A stretch of DNA of 64,000 bases from positions 55,170,671 through 55,234,670 of the forward strand of contig NW_024609837.1 in NCBI RefSeq assembly GCF_016920785.2, in the 5' to 3' direction. Each line of letters opens with the position of its first letter. Position 1 is the stretch's first letter. This document shows positions 10,608-21,226 of this stretch, in pieces. The position numbers were made by a program, and so were the translations under genes. The stretch is from Ixodes scapularis. Lineage: Eukaryota > Arthropoda > Arachnida > Ixodida > Ixodidae. Below the pieces are notes generated by a model. That model worked only from the letters and a program-made list of their open reading frames with translations. It was not told the DNA's origin and did no database searches.

Positions 10608-10937
10608 AGGGAAGATGGGGCACTTCTACATTTGAGAAAAAATGCTTGAATTGCGTTCATTTGGCCTTTAGAATAACAGATATCAAAATTATATTTCAAT
10701 GCGACGCGCCGGAGAGCCACAAGAGCAATTTCAAAATAGGGCTGAAGCCCCGCCTCCCTAGCCTTGGGCAGCCAAAAGATCCGTCGATGTCGTCACGGAC
10801 AGCGACTGTCTTTCACGTTTTTCTCGCGTTTAACAATACTTACACAGCAAATGGTTTCGGCATTCGGGTTCACGGGGTAAAAATACACTAGAATTCACTT
10901 CTAACTCATTTTTTCCAAGAAGCTCCGTAGCTTCCCT
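10608..10937. mobile_element. TTAA-flanked MITE (GGGAAGC ends)
   Basis: Ends AGGGAAGATGGGGCACTTCT and AGAAGCTCCGTAGCTTCCCT are imperfect inverted repeats flanked by TTAA (10604-10607, 10938-10941). 330 bp, non-coding. TTAA targets fit piggyBac-like mobilisation. Confidence 0.65.
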
Positions 10938-10963
10938 TTAAAAGAACAACAACCGCAAACTTC

Positions 10964-11223
10964 TTTTACAGCGGAGCTGTTAAGGGCTAGGTTCCCGAGG
11001 ATTGTGTCTGATACAAAACGCTTGTCGACAAAAATGCCTCTGGACAGCTACCTCCAGCTATAAGCGACGGCGGGAAGCACACAACCGATATGGTTGCCTC
11101 CGTCGCTCGTAGATGGCGCCAACCTTTCCATCTATCATAGAAGAATGGATAGTTGGGCGGCGCATTGGTGGGAATTTATCGTAGGAAACAGCGCGAAAAA
11201 CAGACGACAAAGAAGAAGCACAA
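10964..11223. repeat. right arm of the 2.9-kb inverted repeat
   Basis: Inverted copy of 8343-8599, with a few changes: TTTACAGCGGAGCTGTTAAGGGCTAGG to AAACAGCGCGAAAAACAGACGACAAAG. Its outer end forms a further hairpin with 11260-11289. Confidence 0.75.
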
Positions 11224-11289
11224 GTAACGAGCGCAGCGCCCGTCACGTGCGTTTCTTCGTCCTCGTCTGTTTTGCGCGCTGTTTCCTAC
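11181..11289. repeat. hairpin repeat GTAGGAAACAGCGCG / CGCGCTGTTTCCTAC
   Basis: The first 28 bases of this span (GTAGGAAACAGCGCGAAAAACAGACGAC) are matched by their inverse at 11262-11289. Continues into a basic-protein-like frame (EDRLRKERRRTQQRE, ending 11396) that I take to be part of the same repeat, not a host exon, because it stops without a donor. Confidence 0.5.
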
Positions 11290-12647
11290 GCTCTTATCGG
11301 TTTCGATTCGGACTTGGGATGGGTCGGCCGCGCGCCCTTTCGGGGAAAGAAGACCGGCTGCGGAAGGAGCGGCGACGTACGCAGCAGCGCGAATGAGGCC
11401 GTAACCGCCGCAAAGCCGCTGTCGCCTCAACTTCCACTGCGTCAAGCGCTTCAGATTCCCTTGCCAAAGAAGAGCACATCGCTTGCCTATGTCATCATAA
11501 ATAAAAGTGTTTTCTGCTCGCATGGTTTGTATGTACCACAGTACCAGCTGACATCATATGTATAAACCATTCGTAATGCTAATACATTTTTGCGCATGTA
11601 AAGAAATATATTTAGGCTCCACCATGTAGTATTATTAGAATTTATTTTTTCAATAAGGCAGGAGCAGGGTGGAAAAAATCCCCTGACCTCCTATATAAAG
11701 CCACGCAATGTGTGTAAACAATTTACGGAACTGTTACCAAACATGCAGTTGGACAAAACATGCGAGCACGACCGAGCTGTATAACGGAATTATTTTAAAT
11801 TACTCTAAATTATTTAAAGCCCAGTAGATTGTGTCGGGAAGTTTTAAATTTATACGAGTATTTTTGTCACGTTGAGTCGTCATCGGAATGTTCTCGTCTA
11901 AAAACGGCAACTGCACGGGGAAAAAGGCAATCGGTGCCAATGTGCCAACATAAATCCACTATTTCACCACACAGCACACAGGGACCGAGTAAAGAAGGCA
12001 TACTTTCCTTCACAAGCCCTCTATACAAGCCTTCACAAGCCCCTCTATACTTGGGCGCCATCTATCCCCGTGCGAGCGAAACGCGCTCGGTGTGCCGAAC
12101 ATAATGTGGTCGCCGTGTCGGACAGTGTCATCACCTAAATGTATTTCTTCCGCCGTGGCAGCAACGCAACGAAAAGAAGCCTTTGGCGAAGCGTGTCGAC
12201 CATACTCTGGGCATTGCGAGGCCTAATGGCCCGAAGAGCAGGCACACTTGAATGGCAACGCGGTTGTTGGACTCCCGCGTCGGCACTGAAACTATCGCAA
12301 ACAAAAGTGGACACCGGCACGACGTCAGCCCAATCAAGTAAATATCCTGAAAATCGAGAACTCGGCGTCTTCCGCGTCGCATCGCCAACCGTGTTTGCCG
12401 TCATTCGGAAGAAAGATAGTTTGTTGAGCCGCGACGTCGGCGGAATGAGGTGAAGCGATTGCCTGGCGGAGTGAATCCCTTTGAGGGGCCGCTTGGTTTT
12501 TCACCTACTATAGTTGTTGCAGTCTGTTGCCACATAAGGTATATGGCAGAAGCGTCTTGGATTGATGGGGAAAAGCTTTGGCGTCGGGTTCGTTTAGCCG
12601 TAGCTTTTGCATTTTGCTTCGCCGACAGAACTCGAGTTTGCCCGTAG
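11290..12647 (+). other. intron 2 sequence, no supported gene
   Basis: Holds a local duplication of about 22 bases (CTTCACAAGCCCTCTATACA-type, 12009-12051) and unexplained GC-rich frames around 12140-12450. Nothing recognisable as a gene. Confidence 0.35.
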
Positions 12648-12860
12648 GACTGCTCCACACACGGACACGGGGACCCCGAAGCCCGGGACCCCGAAGCCCG
12701 GGACCCCGAAGCCCGGGACCCCGAAGCCCGGGACCCCGAAGCCCGGGACCACAAAGCCCGGGACCCCGAAGGCAGCGTCGGCGAGCAGCGTACGACGGTC
12801 GGAGGCAAAGCGTCGCTGGTGGCAGCGTCTCAGGCAGCTCACCGCAGGCACCGGCACAAG
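12648..12860 (+). CDS. ARL14EP-like gene, candidate internal exon 3 with a coding minisatellite
   Basis: The donor ACAAG|GTGGGC at 12860/12861 ends a frame in the shared phase (2 nt left over). The acceptor TTTGCCCGTAG|G at 12647/12648 gives the matching 1-nt start and a length of 213 bp. The first half is a 15-bp repeat read as (GTPKP)n. The second half holds RRSEAKRRWWQRLRQLTAG, whose AKRRWWQRLR resembles AAKLRWEQRR (4056 exon) and KENWRRRKQTW (14772 exon). A later acceptor (GGCGAGCAG|C near 12788) keeps the phase and would leave the minisatellite out, so the 5' border is uncertain. The acceptor is weaker than those of exons 1, 2, 4 and 5. Confidence 0.5.
12670..12774 (+). repeat. 15-bp minisatellite, 7 units
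   Basis: Seven head-to-tail copies of GGGACCCCGAAGCCC, nearly identical; one unit has ACAAAG in place of CCCGAAG, and the last runs into GGCAGCG. Every unit is 15 bases, so copy-number change would keep any reading frame. Confidence 0.95.
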
Positions 12861-13410
12861 GTGGGCGTCCCCTCCTCCGCTTGGGAAAACTGGGACGCCA
12901 AACGGTGTTTCTGGAAGTGGCGCAATTGGCACCTTTCGCTTTTTAACCGAGTGCATTTGTGGGCTCGATTTGGCACCCGAGCGTAACCGAAAGCTGTTAC
13001 ACGCAGGCCATGGGAGGCAATGCATAGGTGTACAAAGCAGGTAGAAGGCTCGCGATACTTAATGGCAGTTAATGAACCGTAATTAGAGGGACATGCCGAG
13101 GTGGGAACCCTGGGCTGTGCACCTCGTGGAGGAGGTGAAGGGAAGCAGCTGTATTAAGCGTGACAGGGGAGCCTGTGGTGGGGGGGGGGGGACCATTGGT
13201 GCGTGCAGTACTCCCGAATAAAACATGTCTCGATCAGCCTGGGGAGAGTTTATCAAGCGTGAAACTCGTCCAAAACTACCCTTCCCGTAACCAAGCACGA
13301 CGAATGGTAATGCAGGCACAATGCACTCGCGACGCATTTTGTGCTGCCCTGGTTGATCAGAATCATTAACGCGAGTTTAATGACCTTTGGGCTGTCGACG
13401 AAACTAACTA
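12861..13410 (+). other. intron 3, no gene; G run
   Basis: Includes a poly(G) run at 13180-13191 and no other recognisable element. Confidence 0.45.
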
Positions 13411-13778
13411 TATCCCCAGAGATGGCCCACTTAAAAGTGAAAGCAAATCAGATGAAAATATGGAGTGGGCCAACTTTCGATGTGCGATCCAAAACAAGTG
13501 GGAAAAATGTGAGTTTTAGATTTTGTGACATGCAAAAGTTGGGATTGCAGGGTGGGGGGAGGGCAACGAACCTTGGGCGACCGTCCTTCCGAGTCGGCAA
13601 TATCTGCTTACCTCCCGTCGTGGCTAAGTAATACCATTTCTGCTGAGGTCGCCATTGGCCAGGACCCTGCAATTACTAGAAGTGGGCTAGCTCTCAGTGT
13701 TTCTGAAAAATAGCAAATCCTGCCAAAAATCGGGAAGAATTATCGTTTGGGGGTGAGCCATCTTTCAGGACATTACGG
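13411..13778. mobile_element. TA-flanked MITE, family A, copy 2 (5' end eroded)
   Basis: Same family and orientation as 3598-3947. The start is eroded (TATCCCCAGAGATGGCCCAC), the right end is intact (CCATCTTTCAGGACATTACGG|TA) and the interior has GGAGTGGGCCAACTTTCG and AGTGGGCTAGCTCTCAG. Slightly longer than copy 1. Confidence 0.75.
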
Positions 13779-14771
13779 TAGTGTGACAGTCCGTGAAGTG
13801 TATTGACTACACAAGCTGCTAGGAGATGGCGCCACCTCACCGTCGCATGCCACGACCAAGCCTGTGAGCGGCAAAAGAGACAGAAAGTAGATGTACGGCA
13901 GCCACGAGAGTCAGGCCGGCCGCTTACGTCGTTAATTAAATCAAATTATGTTCAAAGACAAAAACATAGCAGCCTTTAAGGTCTATGTTAGTCAGTGTCA
14001 CTGATCCAGTCCAACCTGTCTCTGGCAGCTCACTGCTGGCACTTCTAAACAAAACTTTCAAAACTTTTGTGTTCAAGTTTGTCAAGATCATAAAAAGTTT
14101 TTGTTGAAGTTCACCGAGAGTCGGAGGGCTCGTCAAACCGGTCTAACCTCGAGGTTAGACAAAGGTTTAAGACGTTGCTGGTGCTGTTCAAACTCATTTC
14201 GTCTTCTACTGAATACTATATGTGGGTGTAGACTACTAACATTCTAATATTTATGGGGCCATTAGTTGAAATTAAAAACAACCTGTTAACATATATCAAA
14301 AAAGGGCCCAAGACCGAACCCTGGGGTACTCCGTCTGTCGGTCTAATAATATTTTAACTAGTTTGCGGCGAGGTACTTGGTCAAGGGCCTTTGACAAAGC
14401 AATGAACCTGGGCTCAGTCGCCGACATAGCTGGATAATTCGTGATAAAAATTGATTAACCGAGTCACTGTTGACCAGCCGTGTTGGCTGGGGTTAATCAT
14501 ACCCTCTGCTGCGAGGAAAGAAAGGGTTATTTACTGTATGTTCTAGCAATTTGCAGGACACGTGAGTCAGAGAAATGGGGTGATAGTTTTCAACCGATTC
14601 ACCCCTTCCACTTTTCTTGACTGAAACAACTCTACCTACTAGCAAGCCACCCGGCATTACTGCATCTCGAATTGGCCTAGTGTGATCTAGGCAGTCGAGG
14701 GTCGGAAATTACTAAAAAAAAAAACGGTCGAAGGGTTAATGGAATAACTCTGTCAAACCTTTTGGATGCAG
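13779..14771 (+). other. intron 3, no recognised feature
   Basis: No repeat border or coding signal identified. It ends in the acceptor AACCTTTTGGATGCAG of the next exon. Confidence 0.45.
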
Positions 14772-15026
14772 CCGTGACGTGCCCGGGGAGTGCACGGCCG
14801 CAGTGCTGCACTCCTTCCCCAAGTTCCTGCAGGCAGAGCTGTTTGCGGAGGCCAAGCGCCGGTCGGACACTGAGGGCGCCAAAGAGGGCACGGTGGCAGC
14901 GCCCTCTGGCAGCAGCAGCAGCAGCAGCCGGCGCTCTGCCGCCATGAAGGAGAACTGGCGCAGGCGCAAGCAGACGTGGCTGTCGGCCGCAGCCGAAGCC
15001 CTAGCCGCAGCCAACCGGCCAGCCAG
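14772..15026 (+). CDS. ARL14EP-like gene, candidate internal exon 4
   Basis: 255 bp bounded by AACCTTTTGGATGCAG|C and GCCAG|GTGAGC, a consensus donor. The frame is fully open in the shared phase (1 nt in, 2 nt out). The peptide begins RDVPGECTAAVLHSFPKFLQ, passes through AELFAEAKRRSDTEGAKEG, a poly-Ser tract coded by AGC repeats, and RRSAAMKENWRRRKQTWLS, and ends with AAAEALAAANRP. The basic Trp-containing motif is the one seen in exons 1 and 3. GC content is high against AT-rich flanks. Reading through the donor meets TGA immediately. Function unknown; the poly-Ser and Ala runs suggest disorder. Confidence 0.66.
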
Positions 15027-15611
15027 GTGAGCCCCCACCAGTGGCCCCCACCGTCTGCCCAGAAAGCTTCCAGTCCCAAGTTACGGTCCTTAGATAGGTC
15101 TGGAAACTTTGGCGTTTTCCACCCTAGTAAATTTTGTCAATTGCACTGCTGATCCATGTTGTAAAAAAAAAAAGTGAAAAGTGAAAAAGAGAAAAAAAAA
15201 ACAGAAGGGAAAGTTAAAAGAAGTCCCGAAAGTTTTGGTACTTTGTTTTTAAAGTGGATGTAGCAGCCTTTACATGGCCAGAGTCCTTGAATGCACCACT
15301 GGTCACAAAACTTTTTCATAATGCTACGGGAGAGCTTTGTATGCGACCATGTGTGGCATTGGCGTCGACGAGGGGGCCAAGGGGGCCTAGTCGACACTGC
15401 TGGGAGTCTTGCAACCAGGAAGTGTGGTGGAGTTTCGAACCCCTTCTGAATGAGCCATCAAATTTTCATATGTGCAACAATCTCCAAAATAATATCATTT
15501 TCATTCCTTTTCTTTTTTTCTCAAATGACTTCAATACCCCCCTTGCCATCCAAATTCAGCGCCGCAAGTAGCGCCTTGAAGTAAAGGCATTGCAAAGCCG
15601 TATCCTCGATA
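15027..15611 (+). other. start of intron 4, no gene
   Basis: AT-rich with an A-rich block at 15162-15205; no coding signal. Confidence 0.45.
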
Positions 15612-15795
15612 GACCTTTTGCAAAAATCGCAAAGTTCAGTACGCTCTTTATTGACCCTCTCCCGTGACACTGAAGATAGCGAGAGGCAGGAGCAGTTTTC
15701 CGGCTGCTTTCCTCCACTTGCCGTCATCCGCATAAACCAGGGTTATTGTAGCTTGGGTTTCCAGACTTGGGTTGCTGCACGCTTTGCAAAAGGTC
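15612..15795. mobile_element. 184-bp TA-flanked MITE
   Basis: Inverted ends GACCTTTTGCAAA (15612-15624) and TTTGCAAAAGGTC (15783-15795) flanked by TA at 15610-15611 and 15796-15797. Non-coding. Confidence 0.75.
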
Positions 15796-18755
15796 TATTG
15801 CCTAGCTTCTTTTTCGTCGCAAAAGCATGGTTTTGGATTAAAACAAACGTAAAAAGCTTATTTCCAAGTTTTATTGTTAGAGGTCAATAAAGAATGACCA
15901 GTGCTTGCATACAGTGATCAGCTACAGGCATAACAAAAATTTGGTGTGCACAAAATTTTTTTTTAAGCGACTCATGTTTGCCAAATTAACTCTTTCTTGA
16001 CCGCGTCCATAGGCCTTGCGTCACAGATAATCAATGCTTTCTAAGCGCTGTCAAAAAATTGGATTTAGTGCAGAGAATTACCTATGTTCTACAATCTTGT
16101 GGATAGCCGAAGGGCTGTAATTTCGGTTTCAGCATAGGTTTGAGCTTGAACACAAGCTGGTCTGCTGTCAAAAATAGTCCTGGGAAAGGTGGCTGCACTT
16201 GTACAACATGGCTGAGTGCTTGCATCAGTCTTCGTAACAAAGATGGCATTGTTGACATAATTCATCTGTATTGTGGCATATTTCTTAGACGTCAAGAGCT
16301 CTGGGGACACTTCAAATGATGCTATTCGCGACTCCAACTAACTGTAGGTGGCGCCACTCATTTTCCAAGATGGCGGGTTTAGTGAGGGTCAGAGATGCGT
16401 GCCGCTGTTGAGCCTGTCTAGTGTGCTGGCTTCACTGAGCGACATAAATTATTTCTGGTAATACGAGGAAGCTAATGTTTTACGAGCGTAGGTCAACTCT
16501 TTAACCCGAAAACAAGAATGGTGTTTAGCGTATTAATTACGGAAGGATGCGCTTTTTAATTTTGGAGCTAAACCGAAACTTACCTCTATTTTGGATTTAA
16601 TTTCTCGACAGATGTCTTAATCTCGGATTGTTTCATGACTCAAGATGTGTCTCACATCGTAATTATTTACTTAGAAAAGTTGTTTGCGGAAACTTTATTT
16701 TGTGAAATACTGTTCGATCCAGGCTGATATTCGTCGTTGTTGAAAAAATCAGTGCTGATATCTTTGCGTTCTCGCTGCCTTTTTCTCGCTCGGATAATTG
16801 TCGTGGGAAATAATGACAATTAACCCAGCACAAGAATTAGAGAATAATTCCAATTTTAACAATATGTCCACGAAACGCATAAACTAATAAACGCTGCTCT
16901 CACTGCAACAACCCAAGACGAAATCCGAGTCAGACAGCTGAAGTGTGAGTGTGTGTTTTTATAGCACCTTGTGGACGCGTAGGACTTCATATTACATCCA
17001 GCGTTTAACTGTTTGTCTATCTTGATAACTATGTAAGAGCTTTTCATATGCTAAAAAGAAAACAGAATTATACCTTTCTGGAAAGACTATTATGGTTAAA
17101 TAGAGTATTCTCGTGATATTCGCGTTAATTAGAGGCGTACATTGCCGCGATTTGTATTATAATCATAATATTAATATTCGCATATTTGAATAAGTAATTA
17201 TTCAAGCTCTAATATAATTTGTTGCTTATGATCTAATTTTAAACGCGCAAAGAAATATGACAACGAAAAGTGTGCTAATTATCATCACTGGTTCCAATTG
17301 CTGCATTTTAATTACAAATAAAATAAAAATAGTCTAAAATCAATGAAAACATTCTAGCTAATGTGAGAAATTCATGTAAAATTACATTAATTGTGGGTAA
17401 AGTATATTGTGCTATCAAAGTCGCGACTTTTCACAATCGGCGAAACGTCCAAAGTCGCCGCCAATATACTTCCAAACCAAATGCCCAAAAGTAAAAAACA
17501 AAAAGCCTTTTTTTAATTACTAGTTTTTTCATAACATTTATTTACTTTTCTATTTGCTCGCCGTCGTTTTGCCAATCTCAGCCTTTCCAGTTCGAAGGAA
17601 CGCCTACCTGCTTGCACGTCTGCTCACTGCAGCACGTTTCGTTGGCGTTGGAAGCCGGTGAAACAGTAGTGAGTTTTAATATTGCGTATACGAGCGAACT
17701 CAAGCCCTGTGTGTTTGTGTTAGCTTTGCGCGTTCCACACTGCGCGTGCGCGGAGCCTGAAATTGCGGTCTTGGATGGCGCATGGCGATGAGGCGCACGC
17801 ACAACGTGGGGCACGCAACTCTAACGCAAACGCACACCGCTTGCGTTTGCTTCTATGCGCAGTACTAAAACTCTCCAGTAAGGCACAATCCCATACCGGC
17901 TGCAGCACTACGTTGGGACAGTGAAGAGTGTTGTTTGCATTCGGTAACGACATTTCGCGAGCCATGATCGCGAGCAGTTCCGCCATGCCCGCTGAGCAGG
18001 AGAATTGGGGGACCCTCACTAGGGCGCTTCCGGTTTCCGCCGCGGGAGGGCGAGCGTCGAGCTGGAGACGCGAATAGGCATCACTCAACAGATGGCTGTT
18101 GCTAAGGTTCATTATGATTTCCAATGCTGTCTTGAGCCGGCATGTACTTTTATGTTCTCAGGAAGGCGGAAAAAAATGCTAAATGTGAAGGAACTGCCAT
18201 CAAGACTGACAAAACCGACATAGAAGACAAAAAAATCATTCTGCTGGGGGTGTGAGCTGAACTATCTGTGTTTCACCAATATAAGCATTCCTTACTTGAA
18301 AAGCACACGTGTTACGGAGGCTAACCCTCCGACAAATCGAAAATAGACAATGTCAATTAGAGTACACTGTGTGTGGGGCACATTTTATATATTCTGAATT
18401 TTTTTTATTCATTGTTTATTCTGGCGTAGGTGTATAAGTTTCTGAGTTTCCGAAACTCCTACAGAAACGTGCGGAGGGATGTACAATATATGGCCTTCTG
18501 CACATACATTGTATTTTCTAAAATTTATGTTTCAGAATCTTTTTTTTTCCACATTATACCAACCTGATTCTTTTGAAAGAATAACTAATTGGGCAGATTT
18601 GGTGTGTCATATTTCTGCATACGCAAATTAGGAAAATAAAAGCAGTGGCACGGATCCTTTGAAAATTGCTGCTTTTCCCGTAATCCAGAAAAAGCTATGA
18701 AAAGACTAAAATTAAAAAAAAAAAATTTAAAGGGCATAAACGATACATTTTTTTT
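15796..18755 (+). other. intron 4, AT-rich, no recognised gene
   Basis: Nearly 3 kb of AT-rich sequence. A GC-rich patch at 17570-18110 has open frames on the - strand (including MAELLAIMAREMS...), but I see no known domain and no splice context. Treated as non-coding or old repeat. Confidence 0.35.
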
Positions 18756-18775
18756 TTGTTAATTTCTTTTACGAG

Positions 18776-18950
18776 GAGAAACACATTTTGCTCACTATTT
18801 ACATTGTTAGACACAGTTCAGGTGGCGGTTGTGGCCCGCTCTAAGCCTTGTCAATTACTGCTGGATTGGCTTGGCTGCTCGGCCGAACACGCTAACAAGC
18901 CTAGTGTCTCTCTACACCACCTGCTAGCCGTGCTAGCAGATGCGCGGTAG
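18776..18950 (+). CDS. candidate extra exon: terminal, or alternative internal
   Basis: A frame ending VAVVARSKPCQLLLDWLGCS...PSVSLHHLLAVLADAR stops at TAG 18948-18950. The stop overlaps a possible donor (GCGCG|GTAGCC), the same six donor bases used by the exon at 24240. A pyrimidine-rich acceptor (TTTCTTTTACGAG|G, 18775/18776) would give the same phase-2 entry and a 171-bp symmetric exon. Left unspliced, it ends the protein, and a poly(A) signal follows at 19193. The LLDWLG...LLAVLADA pattern is vaguely like the last helices of IRAK/Pelle death domains, but too short to call. It lacks the Lys/Arg-Trp motif of the other exons. Confidence 0.3.
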
Positions 18951-19215
18951 CCTCCAGCATCGTCTGCTATTCCACCACCTTCTATCGTCATCTGCAATTC
19001 CCATAGGACTCGAAGCTGCATGTCGGCGTTCGTTCTCGCCTTTGTCCGTCTGCTATTCTGCGCCCATCTAATAACTTCCGCAACGTTCGCAAGACGTGAC
19101 CACGAAAGCGGCGTTCTTGCGTTCGATCATGCACGAGCTACGGTTCAATACGAGCGTCTGTCAGCGTCTGTCAGCGTCTGTTGATGTGTGGCAATAAACA
19201 ACCGAGAGGTCTAAA
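18951..19215 (+). other. possible 3' UTR with poly(A) signal and 10-bp tandem repeat
   Basis: Follows the stop at 18950 and ends near AATAAA (19193-19198). A CAGCGTCTGT unit is repeated just before it (about 19154-19181). It could be the 3' end of an alternative transcript or of a retrocopy. Confidence 0.3.
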
Positions 19216-20425
19216 ACAAAAACCCAAAAAATAAATATTCAGTTTCCTCAGCTTTACTTTGTTACTTTTTTGCATGGCATCCACGAGCAAGGTGCATTTT
19301 ATTTTATTTGTGCATCGTGACGCACAAATAAAATGAAACCTAAAAATATTCGCTTTCGGAGGCAAAGTTTACTGCTCAACTTGAGAATTATTTGCCTTTT
19401 GAAGCGAAATGGCTGGAACATACCTGGACAAACCTGATGCGAGCCAAACGACCGATTGCCTCCAGCCAAATGGCTCGCAAATTCTCACCTGCGTAGGTAT
19501 CTTTTCGTTATCGAAACCATGGTCGCAGTCACGACGGTTGCACAATTCAAAGCAGTGGGGCCGTTTTTACGGGAGCCAAAATTTTTATCCAGCATCAACA
19601 CGCACAAACGAACAAGTCGAGCCAGGTTGAGCATCACAGTTGATGTGGGATGTTAGGCTTAGGGCAGTCCTGCTACAAAAACGAGCACAGCGCTTCTGAA
19701 GGTGCATACTTGCGATATCTTCCTCCAAACACCTCGGTAAACGTAGAATGACTCGCGCTCGTAAAACTAAACGAGCTGAACGAGCTAAGCTCGTTAGCGT
19801 GCCGCAAATGCCTGCAGCGATGTTTGTTATAATTTTGAACTGCAGCGGAAAGGCAATGTCGAGATATTTTTGAGTAATGACCATCTAGGTTATTTGTTTT
19901 TCAAGCCTAAAAATTATTGTCAATAGAAATACCATTACGGCACGGAGAAACAGTTTTACAACAAACATTTTGTGCGTCAATTATCTCTCCAACCAATGAA
20001 GTAGAGGAAAGGTGCTTACTTGGCTATAGCTAAGCACCGGGCGGAGCCTAGAGCAGGACTACCCCCCCCCATTCCCTAAATTGTGTCTAACAACATAAAT
20101 ATTTATGAAAAAAAGCTTTTTTTGTGTGAAAAAATTTACAATGGAAAAATGCGTCCTGCCTTTACATTTTTTTAAATTTTTTTTTATTTTTTAAAGACAG
20201 TTGTAGCGGCATTTTTGTAGCCTGTATCAAACTTCAGCCGAAGTTTTGCATTTGTATTGAAGGACTCAATTATCCTGAAATCGTATGACCCTGGGTATCA
20301 AGTATAGATGGCGTTCAAATTGTCTCCGAAAGAATTAAATAATTATAATTGTTCTGAAAACGAATATAATTTGCTTAACGGATTAGAGGGGATTAGAGGG
20401 TCTTTGTCCTTATTCATAATATTTA
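19216..20425 (+). other. intron 4, no recognised gene
   Basis: Contains a short inverted pair around the GTGCATTTTATTTTATTTGTG / CACAAATAAAATG hairpin (19291-19334) and otherwise AT-rich sequence. Confidence 0.4.
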
Positions 20426-20440
20426 TGTTATATCAATATC

Positions 20441-21211
20441 GAATGCAACGCATGTGAAACTGTTTGGTGTAAAGTCATGCTCCGGGATGGCTCCTCTGTA
20501 GCGTTTGGTTCCTTTTATAGACCACCCGGCGCAAACACTGCACAGCCCCTCCTTCAACTAAGCAATATCCTTTTGAGCCTTGAGGCGACATATACCATTC
20601 TTGCAGGCGACTTTAACCTGCCAAATGTAGAATGGGTCTCTTTTCAGCCAATCATTCAGACCACGTCTCTTCTTTATACAGCTTTTCGTGATATGATCAA
20701 TGCACACTCATTATTACAGTTCGTGGAAACGCCAACAAGGCTTGGTCCTACGAGTGCTAACGTGCTAGATTGGTTTTTATGCAGTGACTGTAATATTGTG
20801 TCCTCAGTTCTTACAATACTTGGTATAAGCGATCATGAGGTTGTTGTCGCAAAAATGTGCTGTAAGGCAACGCGCCGTCGCAGTTCACAACCACGGAAAG
20901 TGTTTTTCTATGAAAGCGGGGACTACGGTTCGCTATCGCGTGAACTGGATCCATTTTTTCCAGAATTCCAGCTGCATACTTCAGCTTTAGATATTAATTC
21001 AGCGTGGAATCCTTTTAAGGCAAAAATTTTATCTTTAACCCAGACGTTTGTTCCATCACGTATCATATCGGCAAAGCGCCGAAACGATAAACCGTGGATG
21101 AATAGAGAACTTCGAACATTGATAAGCAAAAAGAATCGTTTGTTTCGCCGGTATTGTCAATCGAGAGAAATTGTGTTTTACTTTAAGACAAGTCTATACC
21201 ATCCAATGTAG
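20441..21211 (+). pseudogene. LINE endonuclease (APE/EEP) domain
   Basis: Normally nicks target DNA to prime reverse transcription. Visible motifs: ETVWCKVML, VAFGSFYRPPG, AGDFNLPNVEW (the GDFN block), NVLDWFLCS (usually NxLDLxL) and GISDHEVV (SDH active-site block). The N-terminal catalytic blocks are absent because of 5' truncation. The frame ends at TAG inside a small palindrome at 21191-21226, where DNA linking to the reverse transcriptase has been lost. Confidence 0.85.
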
Positions 21212-21226
21212 TGGATGGTATAGACT
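21191..21226. repeat. perfect 15-bp palindrome at a LINE deletion junction
   Basis: AGTCTATACCATCCA (21191-21205), six bases ATGTAG, then its exact inverse (21212-21226). It sits exactly where the endonuclease-RT linker is missing. Confidence 0.9.

Noticed and set aside
11094..11396. Basic frame ending RLRKERRRTQQRE as another exon of the ARL14EP-like gene
   Set aside because: It ends in a stop with no donor in phase and overlaps a hairpin repeat, so it looks repeat-derived.
12401..13025. Long frames on both strands through the minisatellite (e.g. GFGVPGF repeats)
   Set aside because: A 15-bp repeat without stops is open in several frames; only the + frame that reaches a phase-matched donor was kept.
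17720..18124. 134-codon - strand frame in a GC-rich patch
   Set aside because: No domain, no splice or promoter context; left as unassigned.
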